A stretch of 64,000 bases of DNA from Trebouxia sp. TZW2008 (lineage: Eukaryota > Chlorophyta > Trebouxiophyceae > Trebouxiales > Trebouxiaceae): contig BDIU01000214.1 of the NCBI GenBank assembly GCA_002118135.1, positions 144,638 through 208,637 of the forward strand, read 5' to 3'. The translations under genes were made by a program, and so were the position numbers. The notes beneath the pieces are model-generated. The model did not search any database. It was given only the letters and a program-made list of their open reading frames with translations, and was not told the DNA's origin. Below, in pieces: positions 59,835 to 64,000 of the stretch. Every line of letters starts with the position of its first letter. The stretch's first letter is position 1.

Positions 59835-60180
59835 GCCCGCAATGTCGCTGCAAATAGCGTCAAGCGCCTTGCATGCGGAGGCACAAGAGTAACCGCTTTG
59901 TACACGGTGCGCGACGAGATACGGTGTCCGTTTCAAGCTGCATGCCAATCCTGAGCCTTTCCACATGCTTTGAACCACGTACGAAATGTTAACGCAGATG
60001 ACTTGATTGCAGTCCAGATGCGGAATTGCAAGACCCAGAAACAATAACAAGACACCTCTGTGTTTGGTATATATGACCAGGGACAATGTTATGCTTCATG
60101 AGCAAAAGCATAACGCGCAGCTCAAAGCTGCTGCAGTCAAGCTTGCTTGTCAGCAAGCGATGTATGCAACGTTTACAAGG
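59835..60180. other. Intergenic region, SF3B5 promoter and SAR1 3' end
   Basis: 346 bp between two minus-strand genes. It should hold the SF3B5 promoter and the SAR1 3' UTR. No motif assigned. Confidence 0.5.
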
Positions 60181-61541
60181 CTACTTGATGTATTGTGATA
60201 GCCAACGGAAGCCTTCGCCATAGCCCATCCTGCGAACCTGCATGTGCAGCAGGGACAGCATTTGATTCTGTGCCATTGTGGTATGCTGCAGAACTTCATG
60301 AGCTTTGTGATTTGGCACAGACAGCTCACCACACTGCACATAAATATCTCAATGGGTCGCATGCTGGAGTCCTTCAGCTCAACTTTGCCCTTGCCGCTTG
60401 TGTAGTTTTGTAGTCCCAGCGCAAGACGAAGCTCGTCTTCAGGGGCAGCCTGCAAAAACAGCATCAGCTGTCATAACATGTTCTGATTTCGTGTCCATCC
60501 ATCTAAGACATGACATGCATGTGCATCGACCAAAGTAAGAGCTGATGCACAATCAAGAGTGTGACAAGCAAGGTCTTTGATGCCAGACAGGCTGAAGTTG
60601 CCATAAGAAGTGTGAGAAGTTCTGAGCTGTGTCAACTAATGCTGCGCCAAAAAGAAGCAATGAAAATAATGAGATTTTGACCTGTGGGACATCAATTTTG
60701 TTGCCCAAGATGAGGAATGGCACGCTTGCCAGGCCATCATCAGACAGTAGGCTGTCCAGCTCCTTTTTGGACTCAAAGAAGCGTTCACGGTCTATCGCAT
60801 CAACTAGGAACACAATTGCATCCACCTACGTGATTGCCACATTTGTAAGTGCAGGAGGAGAAGCAAGCGCTTCACGCTGCGCTGCACAAGTAAACAAGCA
60901 TTGCCAATGACTTCAGGCCCTTAGCTGTACCTTGGCATAATAGTCTTTCCAGACACGCCTTGCTATTTCATGGCCACCCAAATCAAAGGCTTTGAAGTTG
61001 ATGCCTGCTAACTGTAACTCCTGCATTTCCAAATGTACCTCTTTGAACGATACAATCAACAACTTGCAAAAGTAACACATTGTGCAAAGCTTTGCCAGCA
61101 ATGCTTCATCACTACTCCTCAGCTTGAAGAAAACCCGCAGCAATTACCTCGGATGTGGGATACTGTGTAGGCTGATGCTGTGCAAGTCGCTCATCTTTCA
61201 GCATATGCATCAAGGTGGTTTTGCCTGCATTGTCCAAACCCTGCACTCCAAGCAGAGTGAAGTTGTACAGTATGCTGCGGCAGTAGACGACTGTCATTTT
61301 GGACAGCCCTTAGAAGGATAATGCAATACCAGTCGCACGGTACCGCGTACGCTCACCAGAAAGAGGATTTTGGCATTTTTATTGTACAGCCCCAGTGAGT
61401 TCAGGATCCCATAAAACCTGCAGGTTGCGCACACGCCGAGCCAAGTCAGCACTGCAACAGATTGAGCGCTTGCCTTTTAGTCATAACGCGTGAGAAACGT
61501 ATCAACGAAACGACATTGGCTCACCAGTTTACAAAGAACAT
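60181..61541 (-). CDS. SAR1: SAR1 small GTPase (COPII coat)
   Basis: ER-membrane GTPase that recruits Sec23/24 to start COPII vesicles. Exons: 61525-61541 (17 bases of coding), 61357-61417, 61148-61240, 60931-61020, 60682-60825, 60330-60449, 60181-60237. In phase, 193 aa, exactly the usual SAR1 length. The N-terminal helix [19 protein letters not shown] replaces the myristoylated helix of ARF. GTP sites: GLDNAGKTT (G1), the switch I threonine in [23 protein letters not shown] (switch II with His as in SAR1), [10 protein letters not shown] (G4) and the C-terminal [16 protein letters not shown] tiny first coding exon is common for this family. All functional motifs are intact. Confidence 0.97.
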
Positions 61542-61945
61542 GGCTGTGTTGTCTGCCTCAAGGGTAAACTACTAAGTCAGCAAACAGCGCTTGCACTTTC
61601 TTTGTGTCTCGTCGGTGGTGATCTGGGCAGACAAGCCCTCTGCCAAACTTCCGGTGTCAGATCAATTGCACACGCAAGAAGCTGAACAACGATCACCACC
61701 GCAGAGGGCACTCGCGGTGAGACCGTGCATGCCTCGGCAACTGCCCTGAAGAAGAGGATTAGCGAAACTTCTGTGCTATGACTAATGGCATTCAGCAAGG
61801 TGCTACAGACAGCGCCATGCTTGTCTGATGAACTCTGCTTTCCCTTCATTGAGGGCAGCGCGTCAGCAATGTGACTTTGCATGCATGCCAGCTAGCCTTT
61901 TGCTGAATATCAGGCAAACATAAACGCGTCGAAACAATCTAGACC
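61542..61945. promoter_or_regulatory. Bidirectional promoter, SAR1 / tRNA-binding-domain protein
   Basis: 404 bp between divergent ATGs, expected to hold both promoters. No element identified with confidence. Confidence 0.5.
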
Positions 61946-63415
61946 ATGCAAGCTCACAGCCCGATCAACCTTGCCGACTTTCAGAGGATTAGGTTCATCG
62001 CAGCAAAGGTCGCCAGCGTGAAAGTCAACAAGACTGCCAGAGTTCCCGCATATTTATGTTCCCTCGACGTTGGTGCTCCTCTTCTTGAGGTGCTGTATCT
62101 CATACTCTAACCAGCTGCAAGCGACATGACCGGCAAGACGCTGCTGCAAACAACCGCTTCCTGTGGCACAGGTGCACATGCTTCTAGTATCCCTAGTCTG
62201 TCTAGATCCTACATGTGTCTGCAGTCACAGCATGGCAGTCACAGATGTCACTGCACAAGCTTGCAGTTTGTCACACTGTAACAGCCAGCAGCAAGTGAGA
62301 ATGTAGCTTGAACTCGTGCATTGCAACTGCAGGAGCACCAGAAGCTACACGGCAAAGCATCTTATTTCAGTTCTGCACAGCTCACAAAGCAGCACACCAG
62401 GGATCAAGTAGAGGGTCAAACTGTTCTGGTTGTGGCAAACTTTCCCAGAAAGCAGATTGGCCCACGGATGTCTGACTGTCTGATGACTGGGGTGCAGAAG
62501 GACTGTCAAGATGTTGAAGCTCGCAGGGACAGTACTGTGCTAGTAGCATGCTCTCATGCTGTTGAGCCAGGAACTTTGATTACACTGAATGGTAAGCAAT
62601 GAAACGAGTCACTCCTCATTGCATATACAGCAAAGTCAGCTGACTCAATTAATAATCCCTGAAAGCTTCCAATCACACATGTTGAGCCAGAATCTCTGAT
62701 CACACTACATGCTAAGCAATGCAACGGACTACTCCTCACTGCCATATCCAGCAAAGTCTGCTGAGTCACTATGCCCCATGGCGTCCTCAAGATCCATATC
62801 ACACTTAAGTGTGATGAATGTATAAGTGCTGCAGGATGTAGTGTAAAGGTGTCATTGCATCAAGCCAAGTCAGATGATGCTGCATGCCAGTCCTTTTGCA
62901 TCAACCTGTGCAATTTTCCAGCACTTGTTGCAAGTATCTGGCCAACAAGACAAGCCTGCCTTGGGAGACAAGACCTTTGCCACATACACCCAGCAGTATG
63001 TGCTAGAAAGTGTGATTGAGATCATTACTATATGTTTGCGTGTGCAGGTGTGTCTAGCCAGCTGCAAGAAAACTCCAGAGATTTGTTGTGGGATCAGTTC
63101 ACTGCTGCACAGGTGCAGGTTGGGAGAGTAAAGCATGCTGAAGCAAGCGATACTGAAACTGACCCACGTTCTGGTGACTTGTGTACATATGATCTGCAAA
63201 TAGACTTTGGAAGTAGCACTGGAACACAAAAGGCAGTTGCTGTCTTGAGTAGCAAGGTGTTTGAGACATTGCAGGCTTTGTTGGACAGGCAAGTGCTTGC
63301 TGTGATCAATTTATCAGATGATTTGAGTACTGTCACAGTTTCAGTGTTGTCTGTGGCTGGCAAAGCTGTGCTACAGCCAGCAAAGCAAGTAGACAATGGC
63401 TACATTTTGGCTTAG
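61946..63415 (+). CDS. Protein with two CsaA-like tRNA-binding (EMAPII/OB-fold) domains
   Basis: Exons: 61946-62089, 62333-62591, 63048-63415, in phase, 256 aa. The first domain covers exons 1-2: INLADFQRIRFIAAKVASVK, YLCSLDVG, SSAQLTKQHTRDQVEGQTVL, VVANFPRKQIGPRMSDCLMT. This matches CsaA and the C-terminal OB fold of MetRS/Arc1p (SAQIT ... GkqVvaVvNfpPrqIGpfmSe). The second, in exon 3, is more worn: AQVQVGRVKHAEA, YDLQIDFGSSTGTQKAVAVL and DRQVLAVINL keep the strand pattern but lack the IGPxxSE loop. A tRNA-binding or aminoacylation-cofactor role is inferred from the domain. Two such domains in tandem without a synthetase is uncommon. The intron 1 donor (GAG|gtgctg) is weak. Intron 2 holds a copy of the exon 2 end. 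Confidence 0.82.
62558..62768 (+). repeat. Duplicated exon 2 end with donor, tRNA-binding-domain gene
   Basis: 'gttgagccaggaactttgat' + 'tacactgaatggtaagcaat' (62561-62600, real donor) recurs as 'gttgagccagaatctctgat' + 'cacactacatgctaagcaat' at 62680-62719. About 45 bp of intron downstream is also copied (cactcctcattgcatatacagc / tactcctcactgccatatccagc in part). The copied donor has lost its G. Confidence 0.88.
62949..63035 (+). mobile_element. SINE-like dispersed repeat, copy E
   Basis: Reads acaagcctgccttgggagac, aagacctttgccacatacac, ccagcagtatgtgctagaaa, gtgtgattgagatcattact. The first 20 bases match the start of copy D. Lies in intron 2, just before the acceptor of exon 3. Confidence 0.6.
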
Positions 63416-64000
63416 TTGCATCTCAGCTTGTAAAATGCAGGTCATGTTGCAACAATGTCCAGAATCATGCGGCATTTGCGCAGGATTGTGTCATAGTTGC
63501 CCTCACGCCCGTTAGGGTTCGCATATGTCACGATGTTTGTGCAAAGCCTCATGCAAGACATGCACGTGGTGACATTGCCTGCATGGCTTGCAATGTACGT
63601 ACACTGCTGCATCTCATCCGTACAAGTGCAACGCATGCAGAAGCAGCAGCAACAGCTGTTGCAAGGAATAGGAAGAGCTGCAATCATGGCATGCAGAGAT
63701 GCACAACGTGCTGACACCACTAATTTAGAAATGCGCATGTCATGGAGAGCAGCATGATGTAAGATTGAGATGTCATCTACAATCTGCCAATAATGTATAG
63801 TGGTGTCAGATTGGTGCCTGTCTTCTGCGAATGAGGTCTACTCAGTAGTGTTGTTCAGTGCACTGTTCAACAAGCAATTGCAACGTAGGCATCAAGGGAT
63901 CCCCTTGAGCGACACTAGATTGAGTGCTGTACAATGCCATTAGGGGAGAAAACGGGAGAGACCCCACCCTGCCAACGTAAGGCGAAACACGGGAGAGACC
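63416..64000. other. 3' flank, with a weak Cys-rich minus-strand ORF
   Basis: After the stop at 63415 there is no recognised gene. A minus-strand ORF (63442-63738) encodes 98 aa with 13 or so cysteines (NSCCCCFCMRCTC, CMSCMRLCTN) and ends YDTILRKCRMILDIVAT. It could be the end of a neighbour gene running in from the right, but has no family match I know. At the extreme right, 'cgggagagacc' occurs twice (63953 and 63989). Confidence 0.3.

Overview
The window is nuclear DNA of an intron-rich green alga, probably a chlorophyte. That reading rests on a plant-type gene set: a PAO/ACD1-like Rieske oxygenase end, a chloroplast SRP receptor cpFtsY with an N-terminal extension, a CCA1/LHY/REVEILLE-type MYB and an AUG2-type augmin subunit. 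Spliceosomal introns are dense, with CAG acceptors. About 17 real genes were rebuilt exon by exon. In nearly all of them the reading frame stays open and in phase across every join and matches a known family. There are no operons, phages or CRISPRs. The ORFs are mostly exons plus shadows.

Layout. 1-1974: 3' end of a Rieske oxygenase (+). 3023-6049: deoxyhypusine synthase (+). 6923-9647: MYB (-). 10538-13764: cpFtsY (-). 14369-15475: HAUS2/AUG2 (-). 16113-17448: YaaA/UPF0246 (-), divergent from a TFIIB-related factor at 17781-19763 (+). 20691-22549: SNF7/CHMP4 ESCRT-III (-), divergent from BUD23 at 23795-25538 (+). 25696-27675: RPA2 (-). 28664-29946: plastid-targeted protein of unknown function (-). 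30233-32364: SepSecS (-), divergent from a Sec20 SNARE with a very long C-terminal extension at 32793-37390 (+). 37902-39311: LRR ORF broken by an in-frame TGA (-). 39492-53821: 18-exon golgin with a C-terminal membrane anchor (-), divergent from a DnaJ/Zn/CS protein at 54247-59150 (+). 59562-59834: SF3B5 (-). 60181-61541: SAR1 (-), divergent from a double CsaA-like tRNA-binding-domain protein at 61946-63415 (+).

The genes are housekeeping and do not form one pathway. Several concern membrane traffic (SAR1, Sec20, SNF7, golgin) or RNA and translation (SF3B5, BUD23, DHS, SepSecS, the CsaA-like protein, the TFIIB-like factor).

The most striking structure lies in the introns. At least a dozen contain degenerate to perfect tandem copies of the neighbouring exon end together with its splice site. 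In one golgin intron the donor and the acceptor are copies of the same AG|GT-containing segment, as expected for intron birth by tandem duplication. GC-AG introns are common (about 7 of roughly 95). A short dispersed repeat with an ATT-rich tail, resembling a SINE, occurs at least five times.
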